A stretch of DNA of 64,000 nt from CAYVQE01 sp964454005 (GTDB lineage Bacteria; Myxococcota; B64-G9). The translations under genes were made by a program, and so were the position numbers. The notes beneath the pieces were generated by a model that ran no database searches, was not told where the DNA came from, and worked only from the letters and a program-made list of their open reading frames with translations. Shown here in pieces: positions 1 to 6,831 of this stretch; position 1 is the first letter of the stretch; each line of letters starts with the position of its first letter. Location: the NCBI GenBank assembly GCA_964454005.1, contig CAYVQE010000015.1, positions 1 through 64,000 on the forward strand. Reading direction: 5' to 3'.

Positions 1-201
1 GGGCGGGGCCAGGGTGAGCGGCAGCCCTTCGGGGCGGCCGGTGTCTTTTAAGGGACGAGGGGGAAGGGAGGCGGCCCCGCCCGCGACTTCGCAAACAGTT
101 GCACCGTGAAACCGGAATGCTACACTTGCGCGTCGTACGCAGGCCGGCGGCCGCCACTGAACCCACCGTTCGAATGGCGGGTTCTGGCGGTAGGAAGGTG
201 G

Positions 202-217
202 TGGCACGTGGCTTGCT
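202..217 (+). promoter_or_regulatory. Consensus sigma-54 (RpoN) promoter
   Basis: TGGCACG at 202-208, four bases, then TTGCT at 213-217. This matches the full -24/-12 consensus, with the invariant GG (203-204) and GC (215-216) exactly ten bases apart. The expected start of transcription is near 228, leaving about 265 nucleotides of leader before the first gene at 493. An NtrC-type activator is encoded at 38973-40343, but nothing in the sequence links it to this site. Confidence 0.72.
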
Positions 218-302
218 CCGATCACCGTTTTTGGTGGGGAGCAGAGGAGTGTTCATGGTGCGGCTTCGGCTGGCGGCGCCCACGATTCGACGACGGGATC
301 TC

Positions 303-331
303 TTGACTCTGGGGATCGTTCCCTCTATAAT
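303..331 (+). promoter_or_regulatory. Sigma-70 type promoter for the Glt/Agl-like operon
   Basis: TTGACT (303-308), a 17-base spacer, and a perfect TATAAT (326-331). This is the best vegetative promoter match in the window. Transcription would start near 338 and read into the ExbB-like gene at 493. Together with the sigma-54 site 100 bases upstream it implies two modes of expression. Confidence 0.75.
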
Positions 332-492
332 CCTGCATTCAAGAAACTCCTTGGAAACCAATGGGCTCGGGTGAGTGGGCTCGAGCGCCAGCGGGTTGCC
401 CAGGACGGTTTGTACGAACGAAACCCTCTCTCGAGTCGGATCGCAACATCCCATCAGGCACGGGCGGCGATCCGGCGGCCAGGAGAACGTAG

Positions 493-1143
493 ATGGACTT
501 CATCGCGCAGTTCAATCCGTTTTCCAGAACGGGCATCTGGATGTTCCTGATCCTGATGGTGGCGGTCTACAGCCTGACCGTGATCATCGAGCGCGCCTAC
601 ACCCTCTGGTTCCGCTACAAGATCGACGCCAACCAGATGCTCAGCCGCATCCTGTCGTTCGTCGATTCCAACAACTACAGCCGGGCCATCGAGGTGTGCA
701 ATTCGCGCCAGAGCCACCCCATGTGCGTGGTGCTCAAGTCCGGCTTGCTCAAGGCCAACCGCACCGACATCGAGATCCGCCGAGCCCTGGAGCAGACCAC
801 CATGAAGGTCGGACCCGAGGTCGGCAAGCGCACGCCGTTTCTGGCCACGCTGGCCAACGTGGCCACCCTGCTCGGGCTGCTGGGCACCATCTTCGGCCTG
901 ATCCTGGCATTCGAGGGCGTGGGCGCGGCGTCGGCCGCCAAGAAGCAGGAGGTGTTGGCCAAGGGCATCGCGGTGGCCATGAACACCACCGCCTTCGGCC
1001 TGATCGTGGCCATCCCGACCTCGGTGGGCCACGCCATCCTGTCTGCCCGGCAGGGCAAGCTGCTCGATACCATCGAGGACAGCGCCATGACCTTGTTCAA
1101 CCACCTGTCGGCCAAGAACCGCGCCAGCCAGGTCAAGCGCTAG
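493..1143 (+). CDS. ExbB/TolQ/MotA-family proton channel subunit (AglR-like)
   Basis: 216-residue inner-membrane protein of the ExbB/TolQ/MotA family, which uses the proton gradient to drive a partner across the envelope. Three membrane segments are visible: residues about 14-36, 116-143 and 160-186. The last two are rich in small residues (LLGLLGTIFGLILAF and NTTAFGLIVAIPTSVG), as is usual in the channel-forming helices. AGGAG at 481-485 lies 7 bases before the ATG. Two ExbD-like genes follow directly, giving the one-TolQ-plus-two-TolR set known for the AglRQS gliding motor of Myxococcus. ExbB of a TonB transport system is the main alternative, but no TonB-dependent receptor gene is nearby and the downstream genes fit Glt components. 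Confidence 0.85.
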   Translation: MDFIAQFNPFSRTGIWMFLILMVAVYSLTVIIERAYTLWFRYKIDANQMLSRILSFVDSNNYSRAIEVCNSRQSHPMCVVLKSGLLKANRTDIEIRRALEQTTMKVGPEVGKRTPFLATLANVATLLGLLGTIFGLILAFEGVGAASAAKKQEVLAKGIAVAMNTTAFGLIVAIPTSVGHAILSARQGKLLDTIEDSAMTLFNHLSAKNRASQVKR

Positions 1144-1194
1144 GGCGGCAGTCGCAGCTGCCCGACCGTGAACGCGCGAGGAGGTATGGTCTCC

Positions 1195-1716
1195 GTGAAG
1201 AAGAAGGGAAGGAAGCCCGAGGATCCGGTCGAGCTGAACATGGTTCCGATCATGAATCTGTTCCTGGCCATGATCCCCTTCCTGCTCAGCTGCGCGGCGT
1301 TTTTCCAGGCGGCGGTGATCAATGCCTCGGTGCCGGCATTGAGCGAGGGTGGCGAGCCGCCGAGCGATCAGGAGCCCGAGAAGGAGCTGAAAAAAATAAC
1401 CCTCAACTGCCAGATCGCCAAGGACGGCTTCGTGCTCTCGGCCCAGGGCGATCAGCCGGCCGAAGAGCTCAAGGCCATCGCCACCAAGATTCCCAAGCAG
1501 GACGGCGAGTACGACTTCGACAAGCTCGCCGAGAAGGCCAAGGAGCTGCACGACAAGTACAGCAAGAGCGATACGGTGGTGCTGCTGCCCGATAAGGACG
1601 TGCTCTACGACACCCTGGTCAAGACCATGGACGCCACCCGGGAGCGGATCATCGACAAGACGATGGACAAGCGCGAGCCGCTGTTCAGCACGGCGGTGGT
1701 CTCGTCCATCTTGTGA
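1195..1716 (+). CDS. ExbD/TolR-like motor subunit with Asn in place of the membrane Asp
   Basis: 173 residues, one N-terminal membrane helix (about 16-40) and a periplasmic domain, the layout of ExbD/TolR. GTG at 1195 is chosen because GAGGAGG (1178-1184) lies 10 bases upstream; the in-frame ATG at 1186 is only 1 base from it, and GTG 1168 lies before it. At the place where family members have the proton-carrying Asp (compare D22 in the next gene) this protein reads VPIMNLFLAM, with Asn21 encoded by AAT at 1255-1257. The subunit may therefore be a structural partner that does not carry protons. It lies 51 bases after the ExbB-like gene and 27 before the second ExbD-like gene. Function in the motor is inferred from family and order. 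Confidence 0.75.
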   Translation: MKKKGRKPEDPVELNMVPIMNLFLAMIPFLLSCAAFFQAAVINASVPALSEGGEPPSDQEPEKELKKITLNCQIAKDGFVLSAQGDQPAEELKAIATKIPKQDGEYDFDKLAEKAKELHDKYSKSDTVVLLPDKDVLYDTLVKTMDATRERIIDKTMDKREPLFSTAVVSSIL

Positions 1717-1743
1717 GCCGGCGCGGCGTGGGGAGCGTGGTGG

Positions 1744-2232
1744 ATGAACGTTAGACGACGGAGAGGCCGGGACAAGGCCTCCGCGCTCAACCTCACCTCG
1801 ATGATGGACATGTTCACCATCATCCTGGTGTTTCTGATTTTCTCCTTCTCCTCCAGCGATCAGAACCTGAAGCTGGATCCGGACCTGACCCTGCCCGAGT
1901 CGATCTCGGGGATCGAGTTCAAGTGGGCCATCAACGTCAACGTCACGCCGACCGAGCTGAAGGTGGAGGGCAACAAGATCGCCGGCATCAAGAAGGGCAG
2001 GCTGGTGCGGGTCAAGGTCGACAAGGAGAAGAAACGCATCATGCCGCTTTACAACCTGCTCAAGAAGTTCAAGGAGATCGAGGCCGAGGAGAAGGTCAAT
2101 CCGACCGACGCCGAGACCGTCATCGCTTTCCAGGCCGACAAGGATCTGCCGTTCGAGCTGATCGACCTGGTCATGAAGACCTCGGCCCAGGCCGGTTACC
2201 CGGACTTTCGCTTCGTGGTCATGAAGATATAG
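1744..2232 (+). CDS. ExbD/TolR-like motor subunit with canonical Asp
   Basis: 162 residues. A basic N-terminus (NVRRRRGRDK) is followed by a single membrane helix beginning LTSMMDMFTIILVFLIF. Asp22 sits at the expected proton-binding position, unlike the preceding paralogue. The remainder is a periplasmic TolR/ExbD-type domain. GGGAG at 1731-1735 lies 8 bases before the ATG. In AglRQS-like motors two TolR-type proteins pair with one TolQ-type channel, and this gene completes that set. The pair at 1195 and 1744 are clearly divergent in sequence, so this is not a recent duplication. Confidence 0.85.
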   Translation: MNVRRRRGRDKASALNLTSMMDMFTIILVFLIFSFSSSDQNLKLDPDLTLPESISGIEFKWAINVNVTPTELKVEGNKIAGIKKGRLVRVKVDKEKKRIMPLYNLLKKFKEIEAEEKVNPTDAETVIAFQADKDLPFELIDLVMKTSAQAGYPDFRFVVMKI

Positions 2233-2248
2233 TCAGGAGGGCTGCGCG

Positions 2249-2719
2249 ATGCGCCGCTGTTGTTGGTTGTGGTCGATGATCGTCCTGTGGTGCGCCAGCC
2301 TGTTGGCCGCCGACGCGCAGGCCGTACCGGCTGTGCCGGCCGGGCCGGCCGGGCCGACCGGGCCGGCATCCCTGGCGCCGGCGGGTGAGGAAGAGGTGCT
2401 GACCGCTCGGCGGCGCCGCCGCCGGCCGCGCCGTCGCCGCCGCCGGCCCAAGCCCAAGCCGGCCGAGCCGAAACCGGCCGCGGCTCCCGAGTCCGCCGAA
2501 GGCGCCGCCGGCGAAGACGCCATCCCGCTGGGGCCCGGCGGGCGGACCCGGGTGGACTTCGACGCCATGCAGGTCAAGGGCCAGACCACCAAGGCGGGCG
2601 AGGTGCAGATCCTCGAACGCAAGGACACCGAGCTCAAGAGCATGGTCAAGCGCCGCAAGAGCTTCCGCAAGGAGATCATCCTGTCGGTCTTCCCGGAGAA
2701 GGCCGGGTCGCTCGAGTAG
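2249..2719 (+). CDS. Small exported Arg/Pro-rich protein of the operon
   Basis: 156 residues, not recognised. An N-terminal signal peptide (about 1-24, ending LLAADAQA) is followed by a Pro/Ala/Gly stretch, then two Arg runs and PKPKP repeats (about 50-75). The C-terminal 60 residues look folded (RVDFDAMQVKG, then MVKRRKSFRKEIILSV). The Arg/Pro region would let it bridge periplasm or peptidoglycan, as in TonB-like linkers, but that is inference. GGAGG at 2236-2240 is 8 bases before the ATG. It lies between the motor genes and the FHA/TonB-like gene with short spacers of 16 and 19 bases, so it is probably an accessory of the same complex. Confidence 0.7.
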   Translation: MRRCCWLWSMIVLWCASLLAADAQAVPAVPAGPAGPTGPASLAPAGEEEVLTARRRRRRPRRRRRRPKPKPAEPKPAAAPESAEGAAGEDAIPLGPGGRTRVDFDAMQVKGQTTKAGEVQILERKDTELKSMVKRRKSFRKEIILSVFPEKAGSLE

Positions 2720-2738
2720 CGGCCGAAAGGGGACCTCG

Positions 2739-5219
2739 ATGGCCAGTCGTCCTCCGCGGGGCCAGGACCCCGGCGTGCTGCAGGTGTTCATCTTCCGCGA
2801 TGGGCGCTTCTTCGGCACCGAGTGCTTCGCCCAGGGTCAGATCATCATGGGCCGCAGCCCGGACGTGGATCTGCAGCTCGACGACGACATCACCTCGCGT
2901 TCCCACGCCTCGGTCGAGGTCGGCCCCGAGGGCTTGATCCTGGAGGACCTGGCCAGCTCCAACGGCACCTACGTCAACGGCGAGCCGATCGAGCGTTGCT
3001 ATCTGTCCACGCGCGACGAGATCTCGATCGGCGCCTACACCCTGAAGTTCAAGCTGCTCGATCGCAACAAGCCGCGGGCCCAGTTCCGCGACGAGACCCG
3101 GGTGGTCTCCCGCCAGGATCACGCGGCCATGGCGGCCCAGCCGGCACCGTCGGAACGGGACGAGACCGAGGTGGTCGATTCCGAGCGCCTGCGCGCGGTG
3201 CGCGACGACCACGGGTCGCAGCCGCCGATCCGCGAGGCAGAGGCGCAGCCGGGCATGGACATCGCCGCCGCCCTGTCCGAGGAACTCGAGGGCGATCCGT
3301 CAGCGGACTTCGACTCACCGTCGACCGCTCGGCTGGAGCGCCCGCCAGAGGCGGTCAGTGCCGAGCCGGCCTCCCGGGCCGGCGATTTCGAATCGACCCA
3401 GATCGAACGCGAGCCCCAAGCCGAGCCGCCACCGGAGCCCGAGCTGCAGAATCAGAGCACCCGCTGGCTGACGCCCGATCCGGATCAGGCGCCGCCGCTG
3501 CAGCTGGCCGGCGAGCCTTCGTCCGAGCTGCAGCCAGAGGCGCCGCCGGATCGACCGGCGCCCCCGGAGCCGGCCCGAATGGCGCCCCCGGAGCCGGCGC
3601 CGGTAGAGCCGCCCCGGGCGCGCGAACCGCTGTCGGCCGGGGTGCACGAAGGGCCGACCGACGCCGAACTCGGCGCGGCGCCCGGCCTCGATCCGCTGGC
3701 CTCGCCGGTGGTGCCGGCCGGCGAGATCCCCGGTGAGACCGCCGGGCCGGCCGTGACCCTGGAGGAGTTGGACGAGGACGAGGCCGAGGAAGCCCAGCCC
3801 GATTTCGTCGAACCCTTCTCGCTGCTGAACAACCTCATCCGCGAGAACTTCACCGAGCCCCAGGTGCCCACCGCATCCCAGCCGGTGATGGAGGTGATCA
3901 GCTACAGCTCGGACAAGGAAGTACTGGGCTACCAGCAGATCGAACGGGGCAAGAAGTGCCGCATGCCGGGCGATCGCTTCGTGCTGGCGCATTACAACGA
4001 CAATGCGGCCGGCCGGCTGCAGTTCATGGACGGTTTCTCCGGCGGTGTCATCAGCGGTGGCCAGACCGTACCGCTCGACGACCTCAAGGATCGCTCCAAC
4101 CAGGTCGGCAAGCGCAAGAAGCAGCCGGTTTACGGCTACAAGCTGATGAAGGGCGACTACGCCAACGTCATCCACGAAGGCGGCGGCTCCTTCGTGCGCT
4201 TCGTCAATCCGCCGCACGTGCCACCGGCCCGGTTCCAGTTCAAGCTCGACCCGTTCGTTCTGAAGATCTTCGGCGGCTCATTTTTGGGCCTGGCCCTGAT
4301 GATCGCGGTGTTGGGTCTGCTGGCCGGCAAGCAGGAGGCGGCGGCTGCGGCGGATCTCGACCGCTTCGCCAAGGTCAGCATGAAAGACCTCGAGATGGAA
4401 AAACCCGATGAGGAGGTCGAGGTCCCGCTCGACGAGCTGCCCGAGCCCGAGAAGCAGGAGGAAGAGAAGGCCGAGGAGCCCAAGGAAGAAGAGCCCCCCA
4501 AGGAAAAGCCCAAGAAGAAGCCCAAGCGCCGGCCGCGGCGCCGGGCGCGCAAGAAGGCCGCCGGCGGTGGGGGGGACTCGGGCGGCGGCGCCGGCATGAT
4601 GGCGGCGCTGGGCAATCTGAACAAGAAGAAATCGTCGAGCAACGTCGTCACCGCGGTCACCAACCTGGATGCGGTTCGCGTGCCCGGCGGCCGGTCGCGC
4701 CACAAGGTCTCCGGTCTGGTGACCAAGCTGCCGTCGAGCTCGGTGGTCACCTCGCGCGGCAAGGGCGTTGGGGTCAAGGGCGGCATCGACATGCTGCGCG
4801 GCGGCAAGGGCAAGGGGGGCCGGGCCGGTATCGGCCCCGGGGCGCTCGGCGGCGGCCGGGCGGGCAAGCGCAAGGTCGGCGGGGTGGTGTTCAAGGCCCC
4901 CAAGCGGCGCATGCGCAAGCGGGGCTCGTTGAGCCGCGAGGCCATCGCCCGGGTGGTGCGCCGGCACCTGAAGCAGATCCAGTATTGCTACGAGAAGAGC
5001 CTGATGCTCAATCCCAAGCTGTCCGGCAAGGTCATCATGGAGTGGACCATCAATACGTCCGGCAAGGTGACGGTGGTCAAGACCAAGCGCAATACCATGG
5101 CTTCGCCGGCGGTGGCCATGTGCATCTCGGCCAACATCAAGAAGTGGAAGTTCCCGAAGCCGAAGGGCGGAATGGTCGTCGTCTCGTATCCATTCATTTT
5201 CAATTCGATCGGTTTCTAG
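2739..5219 (+). CDS. FHA domain - TM - TonB-like C-terminal protein (GltG/PglI-like)
   Basis: 826 residues. The N-terminal FHA domain (about 14-105) has the phosphothreonine-binding residues Gly38, Arg39, Ser55, His56 and Asn75 (SSNGTYVNG). A long acidic Pro-rich linker follows, then a second compact region (about 375-500) and one membrane helix (about 508-530). After it come Glu/Lys/Pro-rich repeats typical of TonB periplasmic spacers, a Gly-rich stretch, and an AgmX/PglI-type C-terminal domain (about 730-826) with Cys750 and Cys795. FHA, one TM helix and a TonB-like tail is the arrangement of GltG in Myxococcus, which couples the AglRQS motor to the outer envelope. The FHA domain implies control by a Ser/Thr kinase. 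Assignment to GltG rather than GltJ rests on the FHA domain; GltJ instead has a zinc finger and a GYF domain. Confidence 0.75.
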   Translation: MASRPPRGQDPGVLQVFIFRDGRFFGTECFAQGQIIMGRSPDVDLQLDDDITSRSHASVEVGPEGLILEDLASSNGTYVNGEPIERCYLSTRDEISIGAYTLKFKLLDRNKPRAQFRDETRVVSRQDHAAMAAQPAPSERDETEVVDSERLRAVRDDHGSQPPIREAEAQPGMDIAAALSEELEGDPSADFDSPSTARLERPPEAVSAEPASRAGDFESTQIEREPQAEPPPEPELQNQSTRWLTPDPDQAPPLQLAGEPSSELQPEAPPDRPAPPEPARMAPPEPAPVEPPRAREPLSAGVHEGPTDAELGAAPGLDPLASPVVPAGEIPGETAGPAVTLEELDEDEAEEAQPDFVEPFSLLNNLIRENFTEPQVPTASQPVMEVISYSSDKEVLGYQQIERGKKCRMPGDRFVLAHYNDNAAGRLQFMDGFSGGVISGGQTVPLDDLKDRSNQVGKRKKQPVYGYKLMKGDYANVIHEGGGSFVRFVNPPHVPPARFQFKLDPFVLKIFGGSFLGLALMIAVLGLLAGKQEAAAAADLDRFAKVSMKDLEMEKPDEEVEVPLDELPEPEKQEEEKAEEPKEEEPPKEKPKKKPKRRPRRRARKKAAGGGGDSGGGAGMMAALGNLNKKKSSSNVVTAVTNLDAVRVPGGRSRHKVSGLVTKLPSSSVVTSRGKGVGVKGGIDMLRGGKGKGGRAGIGPGALGGGRAGKRKVGGVVFKAPKRRMRKRGSLSREAIARVVRRHLKQIQYCYEKSLMLNPKLSGKVIMEWTINTSGKVTVVKTKRNTMASPAVAMCISANIKKWKFPKPKGGMVVVSYPFIFNSIGF

Positions 5220-5251
5220 GGCTGGACAAGAGGAGCGCCACCGCGTGGATG

Positions 5252-5284
5252 GGTTCCGTCGACACGAAACCGGTTTCCGGAACC
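5252..5284 (+). repeat. Nested inverted repeat between the GltG-like and GltA-like genes
   Basis: Within the 127-base spacer there is a 12-base perfect palindrome GAAACCGGTTTC (5266-5277), flanked by GGTTCCG (5252-5258) and its complement CGGAACC (5278-5284). The left arm GGTTCCGT can instead pair with ACGAAACC inside the element, and GGTTTCCGGAACC can fold on itself. These foldings exclude one another. It could be an mRNA processing or attenuation element, or an operator; there is no U-run, so it is not a standard terminator. Confidence 0.4.
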
Positions 5285-5346
5285 GCCACCCCGAGACCGA
5301 TCGCCACCGTAGCCGCGGCGCCGAGGCGCCGCCGAGGGAGGGTCCG

Positions 5347-6042
5347 ATGCGCGTCGCGCTCAGCTCATGTCGAGCCTGGGCCCTGATCGTCGGTATCCCA
5401 CTGGCCCTGGCGGCGGTCGCTCCCGCCACCCGGGCGGACGAGGATCTCGAACGGGGCAAGGTCTACGCCATCCAGGAACGGGCCTATCGGATGAACCACG
5501 AGTTCACCCTGTCCTTCGGTTTCATGCCGCTGGACGCCTTCTACAAGACCTTCTCCGTCAGCGGCCACTACGTGGTGCACTTCGATGATCTGTGGGCCTG
5601 GGAGGCCGCCCACCTGTCGTTCTCCAGGTACCTCAGCGTGGACACCGGTCTGAAGGAAGAGCTCAACGACCGCTGGGATGCGCAGCCGACCGATCCCGAG
5701 GAGAACCGGATCGACTTCATTTTGGACACCAACCTGATGCTCAAGCCGATGTACGGCAAGGCGGTGTTGTTCGACGACTGGGTGATCCACGGCGAGACCT
5801 ACTTCGTCCTGGGCGTCGGTGCCGAGAAGTTCAAGACCGCCTGGTACCCGGCTGTCAACGCCGGCGTGGGGCTGCGGGTGTTCGTGATCGACACCATCTC
5901 GTTGCGGGTCGAGGTGCGCGAGTACGTGCACTTCGGCGAGGATGTCGGCTCCAACCTGGTCTTCGGCCTCGGCTTCTCCTACAACGCCTTCGCCGACGAC
6001 TACCGGCCGGGCCGTCCGGTGGATGAGGAGGATGAGCCATGA
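5347..6042 (+). CDS. Small outer-membrane beta-barrel protein (GltA-like)
   Basis: 231 residues. ATG 5347 is chosen over an upstream in-frame start at 5245 because GAGGGAGG lies just before it and the protein then begins with a signal peptide (about 1-30, ending PATRADED). The mature part has alternating amphipathic strands with aromatic girdles, for example YAIQERAYRMNHEFTLS near its start and LVFGLGFSYNAF at its end, as expected for an outer-membrane barrel of the myxobacterial OMP_myx_plus type. Its ATGA overlap with the next, related barrel gene, and its place after an FHA/TonB protein, match the GltA-GltB pair. The sequence supports outer-membrane location well; the Glt name is by context. 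Confidence 0.7.
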   Translation: MRVALSSCRAWALIVGIPLALAAVAPATRADEDLERGKVYAIQERAYRMNHEFTLSFGFMPLDAFYKTFSVSGHYVVHFDDLWAWEAAHLSFSRYLSVDTGLKEELNDRWDAQPTDPEENRIDFILDTNLMLKPMYGKAVLFDDWVIHGETYFVLGVGAEKFKTAWYPAVNAGVGLRVFVIDTISLRVEVREYVHFGEDVGSNLVFGLGFSYNAFADDYRPGRPVDEEDEP

Positions 6043-6713
6043 GCCGGTTGTCGCTGGTGCTGGGGCTGACTGCGATGGTGGGCTTGGCCGCCGCCGGCGC
6101 CCGGGCCGAGGACGAGCCGCCGATCGAGCAGGAGAGCGCCTACGGCGCGATCCAGAAGCGGCTCTACGAGGTCGACCACGAGCTCGGCCTGGGCTGGGCC
6201 TACCTGCCGCTGAACCCCTACTGCAAGGGCTACGGCGCTTCGCTGTCCTACACCATCCATTTCAACCACCTGCTGGCCCTGGAGCTGTTCCGGGTGGGCT
6301 GGGCCTGGAACGTCGACTCCAGCTTGAAGACCAAGCTGATCGATCAGCTGCCCGACATCTCGCCAGCCGAGTTCCCGGCCGTGGTGTTCTACGAGAACAC
6401 GAATCTGTTGCTCAAGCTGCTCTACGGCAAGCAGTCGCTGTTCAATCGGGCGGTGCTGCACTGGGAGATCTTCGCCACCGCGGGCGTCGCCTTCGTCTAC
6501 CGCAACCCCTTCAACGTCGACGCGCTGGACATGGACAACAACCGCATCGATTTCGGCGTCAACGGTGGCTTCGGTTTCCGCTTCTGGCTCGATCCGACCT
6601 GGTCGCTGCGGGTGGATCTGCGGGACACGGTGCTGCTGCTGGGGCTGAATCGAGCCGACTTGCCGCTGCGCAACAGCGCCGAGATCGGGCTGTCGATCGC
6701 GGTGAACCTCTAG
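6039..6713 (+). CDS. Small outer-membrane beta-barrel protein (GltB-like)
   Basis: 224 residues; starts in an ATGA overlap with the preceding gene, so the two are translationally coupled. Signal peptide about 1-22 (ends GARAEDE). The mature N-terminus (YGAIQKRLYEVDHELGLG, then LNPYCKGYG) is clearly related to that of the preceding barrel (YAIQERAYRMNHEFTLS, then LDAFYKTFS), so the two are paralogues. Later strands such as FGVNGGFGFRFWL fit a beta-barrel. In Myxococcus, GltA and GltB are outer-membrane partners of the gliding complex; a paired barrel here is consistent. Substrate or partner cannot be read from sequence. Confidence 0.7.
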   Translation: MSRLSLVLGLTAMVGLAAAGARAEDEPPIEQESAYGAIQKRLYEVDHELGLGWAYLPLNPYCKGYGASLSYTIHFNHLLALELFRVGWAWNVDSSLKTKLIDQLPDISPAEFPAVVFYENTNLLLKLLYGKQSLFNRAVLHWEIFATAGVAFVYRNPFNVDALDMDNNRIDFGVNGGFGFRFWLDPTWSLRVDLRDTVLLLGLNRADLPLRNSAEIGLSIAVNL

Positions 6714-6831
6714 CGTCGCAAAAAGCGCGGCACAAGAGGCTCTACTACGAGAACAGAGGTTCGCAAACTTGACCCGTTTGTTCAGACCGAACCGACTCGA
6801 GAGTCTCTAGCGCCGCGGGGAGCCGATGGAC

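Larger units (their letters stand above)
1..492. other. Leader region of the Glt/Agl-like operon, no gene called
   Basis: No convincing coding region is seen here. Short open frames between 99 and 374 overlap each other in different frames, are Arg-rich, lack ribosome binding sites and look like chance frames in GC-rich DNA. The region does carry two strong promoter-like signals, listed separately: a sigma-54 site at 202-217 and a sigma-70 site at 303-331. Its local composition is less GC-rich around 300-360, as expected for a control region. The leader from the sigma-70 site to the first start codon would be about 155 nucleotides. Confidence 0.6.

Noticed and set aside
99..126. TTGCAC-N16-TACACT as a further promoter
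   Set aside because: Weak match and much weaker than the sites at 202 and 303.
99..374. Open frames in the first 400 bases
   Set aside because: Overlapping short frames without ribosome binding sites; they cover both promoter sites.
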